From contig JANQLB010000103.1 of assembly GCA_028280805.1 (NCBI GenBank), forward strand, positions 20,308 through 84,307: a stretch of 64,000 nt of DNA, written 5' to 3'. The notes beneath the pieces were generated by a model that saw nothing but the letters and a program-made list of their open reading frames with translations, had not been told where the DNA came from and ran no database searches. This document shows, one piece after another, positions 1 through 8,604 of this stretch. Source of the stretch: Tissierellales bacterium (lineage in GTDB: Bacteria; Bacillota; Clostridia; Tissierellales; VENL01). Both the position numbers and the translations under genes were made by a program. Position 1 is the stretch's first letter, and every line of letters starts with the position of its first letter.

Positions 1-136
1 TCATTGTACCTTCTTCTTCCTTCGGTAATAAATTTCCTCCAAAAAAACTTGGTCTGCTTGCTTTATATGCTGCATAACCTACTCCTAGAAATATGTATTT
101 TTTATTGGTTTTCTTGTGTTTTACAATTGTTGCCAC
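1..136 (-). CDS. Partial conserved hypothetical small protein (N-terminus)
   Basis: The reading frame starts at a GTG at 136 and runs off the left edge. An AGGAG ribosome site lies 9 nt upstream of the GTG. The visible 45 residues are basic at first (MATIVKHKKTNKK), then YIFLGVGYAAYKASRPSFFGG, and end in an acidic stretch. The AYKASRPSFFGG segment looks conserved rather than random, but I do not know its function. A plus-strand frame over the same bases has no ribosome site and is a shadow. Start and strand are supported by the Shine-Dalgarno; the family is unknown. Confidence 0.5.
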   Translation of the reverse strand, partial: MATIVKHKKTNKKYIFLGVGYAAYKASRPSFFGGNLLPKEEEGTM

Positions 137-201
137 TTTGCATTTCTCCTTTCATATTTTTAAAATTGTATCTTTTTTACTTTTACATATTTTTAATTTT
201 A

Positions 202-459
202 TTAGATTAAACTTATGTTTATTCCTTTGAGTCGCTTAATGTTCTTGTTGTTCTCTTTAATATCACAGTTAGCTATATTATTGCTGTCATTGATATAGTA
301 TTTAACAGCTTCATTTGTGTTTAAAGTATCCTTCTGAACATCTTCTAAGTTATTTTCATTATGTTCTACGTTATGATGTGCTGTAATAAGTAATAATACA
401 ATAATTGCTAATATTACAGCTATTAAAATGATTGAAGCGACTCTATGCTGAAAGCTCAT
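202..459 (-). CDS. Small single-pass membrane protein, unknown function
   Basis: Encodes 85 residues. A GAGGAGAGG ribosome site lies just upstream of the ATG. Residues about 8-27 form one strongly hydrophobic helix (IILIAVILAIIVLLLI), followed by a polar, Asn/Asp/Lys-rich tail. This suggests an N-terminal membrane anchor with a soluble tail. No family is recognised. The good ribosome site and the clear membrane segment support a real gene. It stands alone, with about 200 bp of AT-rich sequence before the next gene. Confidence 0.5.
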   Translation of the reverse strand: MSFQHRVASIILIAVILAIIVLLLITAHHNVEHNENNLEDVQKDTLNTNEAVKYYINDSNNIANCDIKENNKNIKRLKGINISLI

Positions 460-669
460 GTTAATCCTCTCCTCAAGTAAAAAATTAATTTAAGATAAAA
501 CTTAGATGCTAGATAATAAAGATTAATCTTTTATTAAAAAATATTACTATAATATTACTATATTAATACTTCTTCTTTTATGCTTAAAATCCTTTGGAAT
601 TATAATACATTAATTTACAAATAAATTTACGATTCTAAGTAAGCAAATTCTCAGTTTACTTATTTTTTA

Positions 670-1344
670 CTATCTGTTAGCAATTACAAAAGGATTGTTA
701 TAATCGTTATTATCTATTAACAAATTACAGTTTTCTTTAGGCTTATAGTTTTCTATATACCATTTTTGAATGGGAATGTATTTTGTTTTATATTTATTTA
801 AAAAATCTTCCCCGTATAATTGTACATCTCTTTTTTCTGCCCTTTTTAAAACCATTTTAAATGTAATATCAAGAAATACCCTGTAATCAAAGTATTTATT
901 TAACGGTTCTCTGTAAAGTAGTATTCCTTCTAAAATAATAATAGTATCTTCATCAGCATGAAAACTCTTGGTATTGGTATAAGTATCAGTATTTAAATCT
1001 AACAGGTCTAATTTTACATTTATTCTACCGTCAGATTTTAAAGGTTTTAGCAGCTTATCCTCAAGTAATCTTAAATTAAAGGCATTCTTAATATAGGCAT
1101 TAATTTCATTATTGCCCTTTTTTCTAATGCTACTTTGATTATGAAAGTCATCTAAGTGTATTAAGACTGCTTTCTGCCCGATTGACCGGAAGTAATTAAA
1201 TAATGTTTTAGAAAAGCTGGTTTTTCCAGATGTATCTAAACCATTAATACCAACAATATAAGGTTTTTTATTTGAATTTTGAGTACTCATTCTAATGATT
1301 TCAAAAATTTCTTTTAACATAGTACTATTTATAAACGCTTCCAT
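670..1344 (-). CDS. Uridine kinase-like P-loop kinase
   Basis: A 224-residue cytoplasmic P-loop kinase. A Walker A motif (GLDTSGKTSFSK) lies near residue 35, followed by a LIHLDDFHN segment typical of the uridine kinase/phosphoribulokinase fold, where the Asp pair binds the substrate and Mg. The later stretch IIILEGILLYREPLNKYFDYRVFLD matches the second core strand of that family. I chose the ATG at 1344 because AGAGGGG lies 7 nt upstream; a longer frame to 1371 has no ribosome site. The substrate cannot be read from sequence, and uridine or another small sugar-like molecule is only a family-level guess. It stands just downstream of the asparaginase gene on the same strand, with a 40-bp gap. 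Confidence 0.75.
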   Translation of the reverse strand: MEAFINSTMLKEIFEIIRMSTQNSNKKPYIVGINGLDTSGKTSFSKTLFNYFRSIGQKAVLIHLDDFHNQSSIRKKGNNEINAYIKNAFNLRLLEDKLLKPLKSDGRINVKLDLLDLNTDTYTNTKSFHADEDTIIILEGILLYREPLNKYFDYRVFLDITFKMVLKRAEKRDVQLYGEDFLNKYKTKYIPIQKWYIENYKPKENCNLLIDNNDYNNPFVIANR

Positions 1345-1384
1345 AGTTTTTCCCCTCTGTATGAAAATCAACTCAATAACATAA

Positions 1385-2395
1385 TTAGACTTTTAATAGT
1401 TCAAAGGAAGGTCTTATAGTTCCAATGATCTCGTTCCTATGGTTCTTTATGGGTTTTTCAATGTATTCTTCTAACTCACCGTAAATTTTATCATTTCCTA
1501 TTCCTAATTGCTTAAATACCTCCATCATGGCTACAATTGCAGCTCTACCATTTCCATCTTCAGTTTTTATTGCAATTCCTATGCCTCTTTCTACATCACC
1601 AGCACACTGAACACCTTCAGCTCCAGACTTAGAAACTATTCTGCCTTTAAATGCTTTCATAACATCAGTATTAAATCTGTTTTTACCTGCAACCATTTCG
1701 GGATGAGCTATCATTGAATCCCTAATAATTTTTAATGCTTTAGAGTAACTTTGATTTGTAACGGCATATGGATCAGCTAAGTATGCGAATCCCTTAGCTG
1801 CAATGTTTATAGGCATCATATGCACTGGTACACCGCATCCATCAATCCCTATATTTATTTTTTCCTTTGAAAAATCAAGTAATTCTGAAATAATATCAAG
1901 AATTCTTTGTTGTACCGGATGATTAAGTAAATAATAATTTTCTATTTCTTCTCCTAAATGTATAGCTGTAGCAAGCATACCTGCATGTTTACCTGAACAA
2001 TTACAAAACTCTGGTGTAAGCTCTTGACCTGATTTTATTAAATCCTTGTAACTCTCAATATCCCTTGGTATATGAGTCCCGCATTGTAAATCATCTTTAG
2101 TTAATCCTAATCTATCTAAAATGGCTAATACCCTAGAACGGTGTATTTTTTCACCGTTATGGGATGCACAAGCTAGCGATATATCAGCTTTGTCAAAACT
2201 AAAAGCTTGTCCAGCACCGGTTTCAATTAAAGTTATAGCTTGTAAAGGCTTCATAGAAGAACGAGCAAAAAAAATCCGTTTTGGATCTCCTAAATAGTAA
2301 ATTAATTCTCCTTTATTATTTACAACTGCAATATGTAAACGATGAACACTTTCTATATAATCTCCACGATAAACATTAATTCCAGCATGATTCAA
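1385..2395 (-). CDS. L-asparaginase II family protein
   Basis: A 336-residue protein that matches the asparaginase II family (PF06089) along its full length. Characteristic stretches are the N-terminal VYRGDYIESVHR, ARSSMKPLQAI near residue 45, LACASHNGE near residue 75, CSGKHAGMLA near residue 130, and a C-terminal KSGAEGVQCAG. Members hydrolyse L-asparagine to aspartate and ammonia, although for many only the fold is known. No signal peptide is visible, so it is cytoplasmic. The start is supported by AAGGAGGAG 9 nt upstream. The kinase gene follows on the same strand and could be co-transcribed. Confidence 0.88.
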   Translation of the reverse strand: MNHAGINVYRGDYIESVHRLHIAVVNNKGELIYYLGDPKRIFFARSSMKPLQAITLIETGAGQAFSFDKADISLACASHNGEKIHRSRVLAILDRLGLTKDDLQCGTHIPRDIESYKDLIKSGQELTPEFCNCSGKHAGMLATAIHLGEEIENYYLLNHPVQQRILDIISELLDFSKEKINIGIDGCGVPVHMMPINIAAKGFAYLADPYAVTNQSYSKALKIIRDSMIAHPEMVAGKNRFNTDVMKAFKGRIVSKSGAEGVQCAGDVERGIGIAIKTEDGNGRAAIVAMMEVFKQLGIGNDKIYGELEEYIEKPIKNHRNEIIGTIRPSFELLKV

Positions 2396-2526
2396 GTTAA
2401 CTCCTCCTTATGTCGTATTATCTAATATAATATCATATTTTTCTATAATTTTTATCAAAAAGAATATCAATTTATATTAAGCGTTTTATTACAGATACCC
2501 TTTTTATTATTAAATAATAAATTTTG

Positions 2527-2581
2527 TTGACTAATTTTAAAGATTAATATATAATATCATTAACAGACCGACGGTCGGTCT
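2527..2581 (+). promoter_or_regulatory. SigmaA promoter with TetR-type operator
   Basis: TTGACT (2527-2532) and TATAAT (2550-2555) are separated by 17 bp, a near-consensus sigmaA promoter. From 2565 to 2581 lies a perfect 8-1-8 palindrome, AGACCGAC-G-GTCGGTCT, around the expected transcription start. This is the size and shape of a TetR-family operator. The only TetR gene nearby follows the ABC exporter genes at 4399, so repression of the exporter by that regulator is a reasonable inference. Confidence 0.8.
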
Positions 2582-2605
2582 CTAAGCTTAGGAGGTGTTA
2601 ATTTT

Positions 2606-3496
2606 ATGATTCAGGTGCAAAATTTAACTCAAACTTATAAAAGCGGAAAAGGTGTATTTGACCTAAATTTTACAATTAAAGAGGGTGAAGTTTTTGGATA
2701 TTTAGGTCCTAATGGAGCAGGAAAAACTACAACAATTAGAAATCTACTAGGATTTTCTAATGCATCAAAAGGTAAAGCCAAAATAAATAAATTAGATTGT
2801 AGAAAGGATACTGCAAAATTACAAAATATTATAGGATATCTTCCGGGTGAAACTGCTTTCTTTAATAATATGACAGGTTTTCAGTTTCTAAAATTTATGA
2901 CAGAAATGCGTAATACTAAGAATTTATCTATAAAAAATAATTTAATTGAAAAATTTGAATTGGACACTGAAGTAAAAATCAAGAAAATGTCTAAGGGTAT
3001 GAAACAAAAACTTGCAATTATAACAGCTTTTATGCATGACCCAAGAGTATACATTTTAGATGAACCTACCAGCGGACTTGATCCTTTTATGCAGAATTTG
3101 TTTATGGAATTAATAAGTGAGGAAAAAAGCCGAGGCAAAACTATTATGATGTCGTCTCACATATTTGAAGAAGTGCAGAGAAGCTGTGATAGAGCAGGAA
3201 TTATTAGAGATGGTAAAATTGTTGCAGTTGAAAATATTAACGCTTTAAATGAAATGAAGCAAGAGATATATATAATAACTTTAAAATATAAAAAAGATGT
3301 TGAAAAACTAGTTGATAGTAACTTAGATACAGAAAAAATTTCTGAATACAGAGTACAAATTACTGTAAATGATAATTACCAAAAATTCTTTGAAACTTTA
3401 GCATTATGTAATGTTGCTAGATTAGACGTAAAGCAGGAATCATTAGAGGATATATTTATGAAGTATTATGGAAAGGCAGGTGTGTCACATGAATAA
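2606..3496 (+). CDS. ABC transporter ATP-binding protein (drug/bacteriocin exporter type)
   Basis: A 296-residue ATPase subunit. It carries Walker [10 protein letters not shown] near residue 37, a signature-like MSKGMKQKLAI near residue 130 in place of canonical LSGGQ, Walker B VYILDEPTSGLD, and a switch His in MSSHIFEEV. The KGMKQ-type signature and the C-terminal extension of about 80 residues are typical of DrrA/CcmA-like exporters that pair with ABC-2 permeases. The start has TAGGAGGTG upstream. The stop overlaps the start of the permease gene by 8 bp, so the two are translationally coupled. Expression is probably controlled by the TetR operator upstream. Confidence 0.88.
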   Translation: MIQVQNLTQTYKSGKGVFDLNFTIKEGEVFGYLGPNGAGKTTTIRNLLGFSNASKGKAKINKLDCRKDTAKLQNIIGYLPGETAFFNNMTGFQFLKFMTEMRNTKNLSIKNNLIEKFELDTEVKIKKMSKGMKQKLAIITAFMHDPRVYILDEPTSGLDPFMQNLFMELISEEKSRGKTIMMSSHIFEEVQRSCDRAGIIRDGKIVAVENINALNEMKQEIYIITLKYKKDVEKLVDSNLDTEKISEYRVQITVNDNYQKFFETLALCNVARLDVKQESLEDIFMKYYGKAGVSHE

Positions 3497-4289
3497 AACA
3501 TTATATAAAGCTAATGCCAGAGCTAACTGGGGTATTTTACTTTTCATCTCTCTTATGATGCTTATGTATATGTCAGTAGCTATTACAATGTTTAATCCTG
3601 AAAATGCTGATACTATTGAAGGAATGTTGAAAATGTTGCCTGAAGGTATGATAAAAGCATTTGGTTTTCAAAATTTAGGTACAGATTTAACAGGATATTT
3701 AGCAAATTATCTGTATGGATTTATATTTATCACTTTTCCTGTGATATATACTGCTATAGTATCAAATAAACTTATAGCTAAACATGTTGACAGCGGCTCT
3801 ATGGCTTATCTTCTAACAACACCAAACACACGAATTAAAATAGCCTCTACTCAAGCTTTTTATTTAATTAGTAATATAGCAGTAATATTTATTTTTAATG
3901 TAATAATTGGTATAATTTTATGTGAAGCTATGTTTAAAGGGTTACTCAATATTAACAAATTTTTAGCTTTAAATTGGATTACATTTTTAGTTATTATAGT
4001 TGTAAGTGGAATAGGATTTTTCTTTTCATGCTTTTTTAATGACACTAAAAATTCCCTTGCTTTTGGTGGAGGAATTCCTATACTATTTCTTGTTATCAAA
4101 ATGTTAACTGGAATTAGCGACAGCTTAGATTGGATTAGGTACTTAACAATCTATTCTTTTATAAATATAGATAAAATACTCACTAATAATACCTATGTCA
4201 TTTCTTCCAGCTTGATTTTAATAGGAATTTCTGTAATTCTATATTATGCATCAATAATCATATTCAACCGCAAAAGCTTATCGATATAG
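3489..4289 (+). CDS. ABC-2 type permease subunit
   Basis: A 266-residue integral membrane protein with six likely membrane segments. The first is ILLFISLMMLMYMSVAI, and a long soluble loop follows it before the next. This is the usual ABC-2 permease layout. I use the ATG at 3489 (MNKTLYKANARAN); the frame opens further upstream, but a GGCAGGTG ribosome-site-like stretch precedes this ATG and the overlap with the ATPase stop fits coupling. It forms the membrane part of an exporter with the preceding ATPase. The substrate is unknown; drugs or peptides are typical for TetR-controlled pairs of this kind. Confidence 0.8.
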   Translation: MNKTLYKANARANWGILLFISLMMLMYMSVAITMFNPENADTIEGMLKMLPEGMIKAFGFQNLGTDLTGYLANYLYGFIFITFPVIYTAIVSNKLIAKHVDSGSMAYLLTTPNTRIKIASTQAFYLISNIAVIFIFNVIIGIILCEAMFKGLLNINKFLALNWITFLVIIVVSGIGFFFSCFFNDTKNSLAFGGGIPILFLVIKMLTGISDSLDWIRYLTIYSFINIDKILTNNTYVISSSLILIGISVILYYASIIIFNRKSLSI

Positions 4290-4301
4290 CTTTTATGTTG
4301 A

Positions 4302-4326
4302 GATAGCAAGGTATATCCTTGTTATC
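4302..4326 (+). terminator. Putative terminator after ABC exporter genes
   Basis: GATAGCAAGG and CCTTGTTATC form a 10-bp stem (one G-T pair) with a TATAT loop. The T-rich tract after it is weak and interrupted, so termination may be partial, with readthrough into the TetR gene. Confidence 0.5.
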
Positions 4327-4398
4327 TTCTTACGTCTATATATTTTTATAATATATGACACTATTATAATAATAAAGTAGCTATTGAAAGGAGCAGCT

Positions 4399-5079
4399 AT
4401 GGAATTAAGAGATAAAATATTAGATTCAGCATACAATTTGTTAGCAGAAAAGGGGTATGAAAAAACGACCATAGCAGATATAATTAAAGAAGCAGAGTGC
4501 TCAAAAGGTGGTTTTTATCATCACTTTAAATCTAAGGAAGAAATAGTGGAAGCTATAACAATGGATTACATTAGAGTTCTGAGAAGTTATTATGAAGATG
4601 TAATTCAAAAAAGTGAAGGCTCAGTTATTGATTTATTAAATAATATAATCATTACAATCAACCAATATAAAGAAGAACAGATAAAGGAATGGCCAAAACT
4701 TACAAAGATATTTGCATTTAGTGGTAATCACCTTGTTATTAGCAAATTGGCACACCATTTTGAGCTTGTAACCACTGAATTTTATACAAAGCTATTTTAT
4801 ATGGGAATTAAAAAAGGAATATTTAATATAAAATATCCTCAATTCTTAGCAGGAATGTGGACTAGAGAAATTTTAAGGCTATATTCAATGGCAAACAAGG
4901 TTGTTTGTTCAGATGATTTAGAAGATTTAAAGACTTTTAAATGCTTATTAGATTTTATTGAAGATTTATTTAATAGTTCTCTAGGTTATAATAATAGAAT
5001 TATCAAAATAAAAGAATCCACGTTAGCTTACATTGATAAAGGAAAAAAGAAAATGAGAGAAATGAATAAACAAAATTAA
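4399..5079 (+). CDS. TetR family transcriptional repressor
   Basis: A 226-residue regulator. The N-terminal helix-turn-helix reads ILDSAYNLLAEKGYEKTTIADIIKEAECSKGGFYHHFKSKEEI in the protein, the standard TetR DNA-binding pattern ending in the YHHFKSKEEI signature. The rest is the variable ligand-binding domain. AAAGGAG lies just upstream of the ATG at 4399; an upstream in-frame TTG lacks this. It is the likely repressor of the ABC exporter genes before it, acting at the palindrome at 2565-2581. The ligand is unknown. Confidence 0.88.
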   Translation: MELRDKILDSAYNLLAEKGYEKTTIADIIKEAECSKGGFYHHFKSKEEIVEAITMDYIRVLRSYYEDVIQKSEGSVIDLLNNIIITINQYKEEQIKEWPKLTKIFAFSGNHLVISKLAHHFELVTTEFYTKLFYMGIKKGIFNIKYPQFLAGMWTREILRLYSMANKVVCSDDLEDLKTFKCLLDFIEDLFNSSLGYNNRIIKIKESTLAYIDKGKKKMREMNKQN

Positions 5080-5163
5080 ATTAAGTATATATAATAAATT
5101 TAAATAATATGTTTATTAATAAAGAATTTTAAATATTTAGTAACCTATAATCTTTGTAAATTA

Positions 5164-5186
5164 AACCACCCGTTTAACGGGTGGTT
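5164..5186. terminator. Bidirectional terminator between converging genes
   Basis: AACCACCCG and CGGGTGGTT form a perfect 9-bp GC-rich stem with a short loop, between the ends of the plus-strand TetR gene and the minus-strand ATPase gene. Both flanks are T/A rich, so it can serve both genes. Confidence 0.7.
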
Positions 5187-5195
5187 AGTTGTTTA

Positions 5196-6275
5196 TTATT
5201 CTTCATAACTTAAGATTCTCTGAATAATTTTTCTCGTTACTTCTTCAATGGCATCAAAATCCATGTTACCAATATAATATTGTTCTATGAAGTCGTGGTT
5301 TGTTTTGGCGGCTTTAAAATCATTTATTGCTATTTGTATTAAGTTATCAAACATCTTTTTGTCTTCTTCAATATCTTGTTTGCATTTTTCTATTTCTTCT
5401 TTATTAATATATTGATTTAAGTCTATATTTTTGCAATCAAAATCTTGAGCCATTTCACTTATTGTAAGTGCAATATTTAAGTCCTTAATGATTACAGTCT
5501 CAATATCATCTGGAATAAGTGGTGTATGATATACTTCAACATCTAATCCTCTTACTAAGGCTTCATCTGATATTTTCTTTAAAAGATGAGATTTTCCCGT
5601 GCCCATTTCCCCGGTAATATGATAAACTTTATCTAATCCATATAACAATGTATCAGTGTATTCTATCCAACCAGATGGACTGTATGCACTCCCAAATAAA
5701 TGTCTATCTTTACCAACTACAGGATTAATCCATATGTCTTCAAATATTTCATCAATAAGACTATATATCTCTACATTAATCTGTCCTGTCTCTACACATT
5801 CTTTAACTTTCCAAGATATATCCTCTTGAATCAATCTAGCAGCTGCTAGGTATTTATATGCTCTCCTATAGAACTTACTATTTTTCTCAGTATAATAGAT
5901 GATTGGAATTTTATTTTCCTCCATTTTTTCTAGATTCCAATAATCTCCTAAATGAATAATCTCATCTACCGCTCCCGGATTTTTAGGATCTACTACATGT
6001 GGTGCTGTTCCATCTATCATTGCTACTCTAAGTTTTGGTATAACTATACCATCTATTGAGTTGTTATCAGATGAACAATGATGATATTCAACATCATATC
6101 CTCTATCTAACATTTCCTCACCAATTTTTTTCATCATAGAAGATTTTCCTGTACCCGGTCCACCTTTAATTATAAATATCCTGTTTGCATCCTTTTCAAT
6201 TATGTAGTCATAATATGATACAAAACCTTGAGATGTATTTCCTCCCGGAAACACTCTTTTAATTTTTCCAGACAT
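5196..6275 (-). CDS. Two-P-loop ATPase of unknown function (PRK06851-like)
   Basis: A 359-residue cytoplasmic protein with two Walker A motifs, KGGPGTGKSSMMKK near residue 40 and TGEMGTGKSHLLKK near residue 220, so it is a tandem-ATPase protein. The first half has a CSSDNNSIDGIVIPKLRVAMIDGT segment after the P-loop, a pattern I associate with a Firmicute family of unknown function catalogued as PRK06851. The ATG at 6275 has AAGGGG 8 nt upstream; a GTG at 6284 sits on top of the ribosome site and is rejected. It is monocistronic. The role is unknown; a chaperone- or loader-like ATPase is possible but unsupported. Confidence 0.7.
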   Translation of the reverse strand: MSGKIKRVFPGGNTSQGFVSYYDYIIEKDANRIFIIKGGPGTGKSSMMKKIGEEMLDRGYDVEYHHCSSDNNSIDGIVIPKLRVAMIDGTAPHVVDPKNPGAVDEIIHLGDYWNLEKMEENKIPIIYYTEKNSKFYRRAYKYLAAARLIQEDISWKVKECVETGQINVEIYSLIDEIFEDIWINPVVGKDRHLFGSAYSPSGWIEYTDTLLYGLDKVYHITGEMGTGKSHLLKKISDEALVRGLDVEVYHTPLIPDDIETVIIKDLNIALTISEMAQDFDCKNIDLNQYINKEEIEKCKQDIEEDKKMFDNLIQIAINDFKAAKTNHDFIEQYYIGNMDFDAIEEVTRKIIQRILSYEE

Positions 6276-6372
6276 ACAACTCACCCCTTATTGTTAAAGT
6301 AATAATGTCACTTATTCACATCATATGTTGGGGAAATTTGTTTTGTGCATGTCTTATCTGGTAAAACCAAGT

Positions 6373-6552
6373 TTATAATTTAAAATGATACCCTTTGATG
6401 ACTTCGTCAACACTTGCAGTTGCTTCATCTAAAAGCACAATTGGTGCATCTTTCAAAATGGCTCTGGCTTCGGTTATAATCAAAGCCGCATTATTTTTTA
6501 TATCAAGAATACGCGAGTTATAACCGCCGAATGGTATTACCCCGCCGATATT
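6373..6552 (-). pseudogene. Fragment of an ABC transporter ATPase
   Basis: The minus strand reads ARAILKDAPIVLLDEATASVD and soon stops. This is the region just before and including Walker B of an exporter-type ABC ATPase. What precedes it (GGVIPFGGYNSRILDIKNNAALIITE) is not the LSGGQ region expected there, so the fragment is a rearranged remnant. It has no start and no ribosome site. Its last stop lies 97 bp from the next gene. Confidence 0.6.
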
Positions 6553-6555
6553 AAA

Positions 6556-7572
6556 TTATTCCATTGTCCTTGTCCTTCTCTTAATAGGGAATAATAAATC
6601 AAGTTGTAAATCGTCCTTTTCGCTCCCATTTGTTGTAAAATTATAAAAATTCAATGTTTCTTCAAATCCTTGTCCCGCAACAGTTTCTAGAGATGTCCAA
6701 CGTGGAGAATCCCAGTCATTGTCATATTTATCGCTTGCATTAACCCATTCTTTCAATAAACCCCAGTCTTGGAAGTCCCAAGTCCTTAACACATGTGCGG
6801 CATATAAACCGCCGTCAAAAGTTCGTTTCAATAAAGGTGCAGGTACCTCTATGTCGTTGGGAATAGATACCCACACCTCATATACACGGGAGGGTTCTCC
6901 GACTGCTGTTGTCCCTTTAGAGCAATCAAAACCAAAACTACGGGCGTCGGGTTTGATATTTAACAATCCACTTTCTTTTACAAATTGTGCTATCATAACA
7001 TTCGCTTTGCTTTCGCAGTTTTCTCCCGTTGCGTAAGCAGCAGCCACAGTCATGGGTGGCAGATATACAATCCGCACATCTCTGTCTGCAAGTTTGTTTA
7101 AATTTTCATTTGCCTTGTTTAATTCTTCCATCGATACCTTCTCCTTAATTTTATTTTCAGGAAATGAAAGAGTGCTTACAATGGCAAGCATGGTTTTGTT
7201 GTTTAATAATTCAAGTTTCAAATCTACATCCGCTTTTTCTTTCAGCTCATCTACAAATCGCATTAATATCGATTTGAGAGTGGATAGGGCCGTCATTTCT
7301 TCATCAAGTTCGCTTATTTTTTGCCTAAATATCTCGATAATCTCCACAGCGTTTTGGTTATTGAGAATATCTTTAATCTGCTTGACCGGAATTTGTAGCT
7401 TACGTAAGATGATGATTTGTTGGAGTCGTTGTATCGCATTTTCATCGTAAACCCTGTACGCATAATCATCTTTGCGACTGCTTTTTATCAATCCGATTTC
7501 TTCATAATAACATAACATTCTTCTCGAAACACCGTAATCCAATGAAACTTGTCTTATAGTTTTTAATTCCAT
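6556..7572 (-). CDS. MerR family regulator with GyrI-like effector domain
   Basis: A 338-residue protein. Residues 1-70 are a MerR winged helix (IRQVSLDYGVSRRMLCYYEEIGLI, then LRKLQIPVKQIKDIL), followed by a coiled-coil dimer helix near residues 75-115. The C-terminal part (from about 165, VRIVYLPPMTVAAAYATGE to LDLLFPIKRR) is a GyrI/SOUL-like small-molecule-binding domain as in BltR/BmrR relatives. AAAGGGG precedes the ATG. Its own promoter has the 19-bp spacer that MerR proteins untwist, so autoregulation is likely. Base composition is visibly richer in GC than the neighbours. The ABC ATPase scrap downstream may be what is left of its target. Confidence 0.85.
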   Translation of the reverse strand: MELKTIRQVSLDYGVSRRMLCYYEEIGLIKSSRKDDYAYRVYDENAIQRLQQIIILRKLQIPVKQIKDILNNQNAVEIIEIFRQKISELDEEMTALSTLKSILMRFVDELKEKADVDLKLELLNNKTMLAIVSTLSFPENKIKEKVSMEELNKANENLNKLADRDVRIVYLPPMTVAAAYATGENCESKANVMIAQFVKESGLLNIKPDARSFGFDCSKGTTAVGEPSRVYEVWVSIPNDIEVPAPLLKRTFDGGLYAAHVLRTWDFQDWGLLKEWVNASDKYDNDWDSPRWTSLETVAGQGFEETLNFYNFTTNGSEKDDLQLDLLFPIKRRTRTME

Positions 7573-7602
7573 GATTTTCCCCTTTCTGTTTCCTTGATAT
7601 TA

Positions 7603-7633
7603 AGTATAAACCGTTACACGGTGTACGAGTCAA
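7603..7633 (-). promoter_or_regulatory. MerR-type promoter with 19-bp spacer and dyad operator
   Basis: Read on the minus strand, TTGACT and TATACT are separated by exactly 19 bp, the over-long spacer diagnostic of MerR-activated promoters. Within the spacer is a perfect dyad, ACCGT-GTA-ACGGT (7610-7622). It lies immediately upstream of the MerR gene. Confidence 0.85.
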
Positions 7634-7789
7634 GGAATGATTTAAAAATATATTTGAACCCATATTAGTAATTAATATGTTTTCATACATCTTGTCATAT
7701 CAAATAGTATTTAACATTAATTCATTCCTCATTTTGTTACTATGCTTTACTGTATATCATAGTAATATATAGCATCCCGTCTGTTGTTT

Positions 7790-7870
7790 CTTTGGGAGCA
7801 ATGTCGACAAAACCTAAGGAGAAGTTTATTTGCTCCTTAACTGACCCAAAACTTCGCCTTTTTATTCCTT
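7790..7870. other. Stem-rich intergenic segment
   Basis: On the plus strand, TTTGGG pairs with CCCAAA and nested within it TAAGGAG pairs with CTCCTTA. GAAGTTT also recurs as AAACTTC, and a short T-run follows. It could be a structured RNA or a decayed gene end; a 30-codon open frame also crosses it. I cannot assign a class. Confidence 0.25.
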
Positions 7871-7892
7871 GTATTTAATTATTTCATTTTTA

Positions 7893-8201
7893 TTATATAA
7901 TAAATGAATTAAAATTTTGATATATAGCTTCTTTTAATTGTTTAGATATTTTTTCTTTTCTTTTTAACATCTCTTCACAAGGAATAAGGTGATTACAGCA
8001 TTCGAATAATATTTCATCCGTTGTATTAAGGTTAAAGAATTCAGATTTAAGGCTTTGAAATACAGAACCAACTATTTGTGAAAGCTTTTTTATACCTTCT
8101 TTTTTAGGTTCTTTATCCAATACCGTAATCTCAAATGGATAAGTAAATAAGATAAATAAATTTAAATACACGTATTTAGGCTTAGTTAAAGTAGATACCA
8201 A
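7893..8201 (-). pseudogene. Orphan 3' gene fragment, unknown family
   Basis: An open frame of about 100 codons ending in a Lys/Glu-rich helical stretch (CEEMLKRKEKISKQLKEAIYQNF). Its only possible start is a TTG with no ribosome site and a stop codon directly before it, so it looks like the C-terminal part of a lost gene. I recognise no family. The region directly upstream resembles the AraC-linked motif found ahead of the transporter operons at 24 and 27.7 kb, so the lost gene may have belonged to a similar uptake locus. Confidence 0.35.
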
Positions 8202-8270
8202 TCATTTTAATGATATTGACTACCATTATAATTGATATGGATATAGTATATTTAATTTTTTTATTGCTTC

Positions 8271-8325
8271 AATCTCAAAAAGAATATTTTTTATACCAAA
8301 AAGTATTTTTGGAACAGTGAAGTCT
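8271..8325 (-). promoter_or_regulatory. Degenerate copy of the AraC-linked transporter motif
   Basis: The plus strand has CTCAAAAAGAATATTTTTTAT, then CCAAAAAGTATTTTT. The site at 27757-27795 has CTCAATAAGGATTTTTTTAT, then CCAAAAAGTAGTTTTT. The order and spacing are the same with scattered mismatches. It lies between an AraC gene fragment and an orphan gene fragment, consistent with a decayed regulator-target pair. Confidence 0.35.
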
Positions 8326-8353
8326 TTTCTTCTCTGTTCCAAAATTAATTTTA

Positions 8354-8566
8354 TTATACACTTTTTATATATTCCGATGGATTAACACCATATTTTTTTC
8401 TAAATTTTTGTGCAAAGTAGCTTGCATTACTATACCCTACCATCAAAGCTACTTCAACAACTCTTTGATCCTTATTTTCCATCAAAGCCCTTGCCATCTC
8501 CAACCTTTTATCAATTACATATGAATGGACTTTATTCCTGTGCTGAATTGACAGAAAAACATTCAA
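8354..8566 (-). pseudogene. Truncated AraC family regulator (C-terminal HTH only)
   Basis: About 70 residues carrying the second half of an AraC DNA-binding domain: YVIDKRLEMARALMENKDQRVVEVALMVGYSNASYFAQKFRKKYGVNPSEY in the protein, with the family signature GYSNASYFAQKFRKKYG. The sensor domain and the first helix-turn-helix are missing, and no ribosome site precedes the apparent ATG. It is related in type to the two intact AraC genes at 17.9 and 28.0 kb. I read it as a remnant of a third regulator. Confidence 0.7.
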
Positions 8567-8604
8567 TATTCAATATCTAAAAATACTTAAAATCAACTTT
8601 GATC

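Noticed and set aside
4..210. Plus-strand open frame of 68 codons at the left edge
   Set aside because: Hydrophobic shadow without a ribosome site; the minus strand here has a GTG start with AGGAG.
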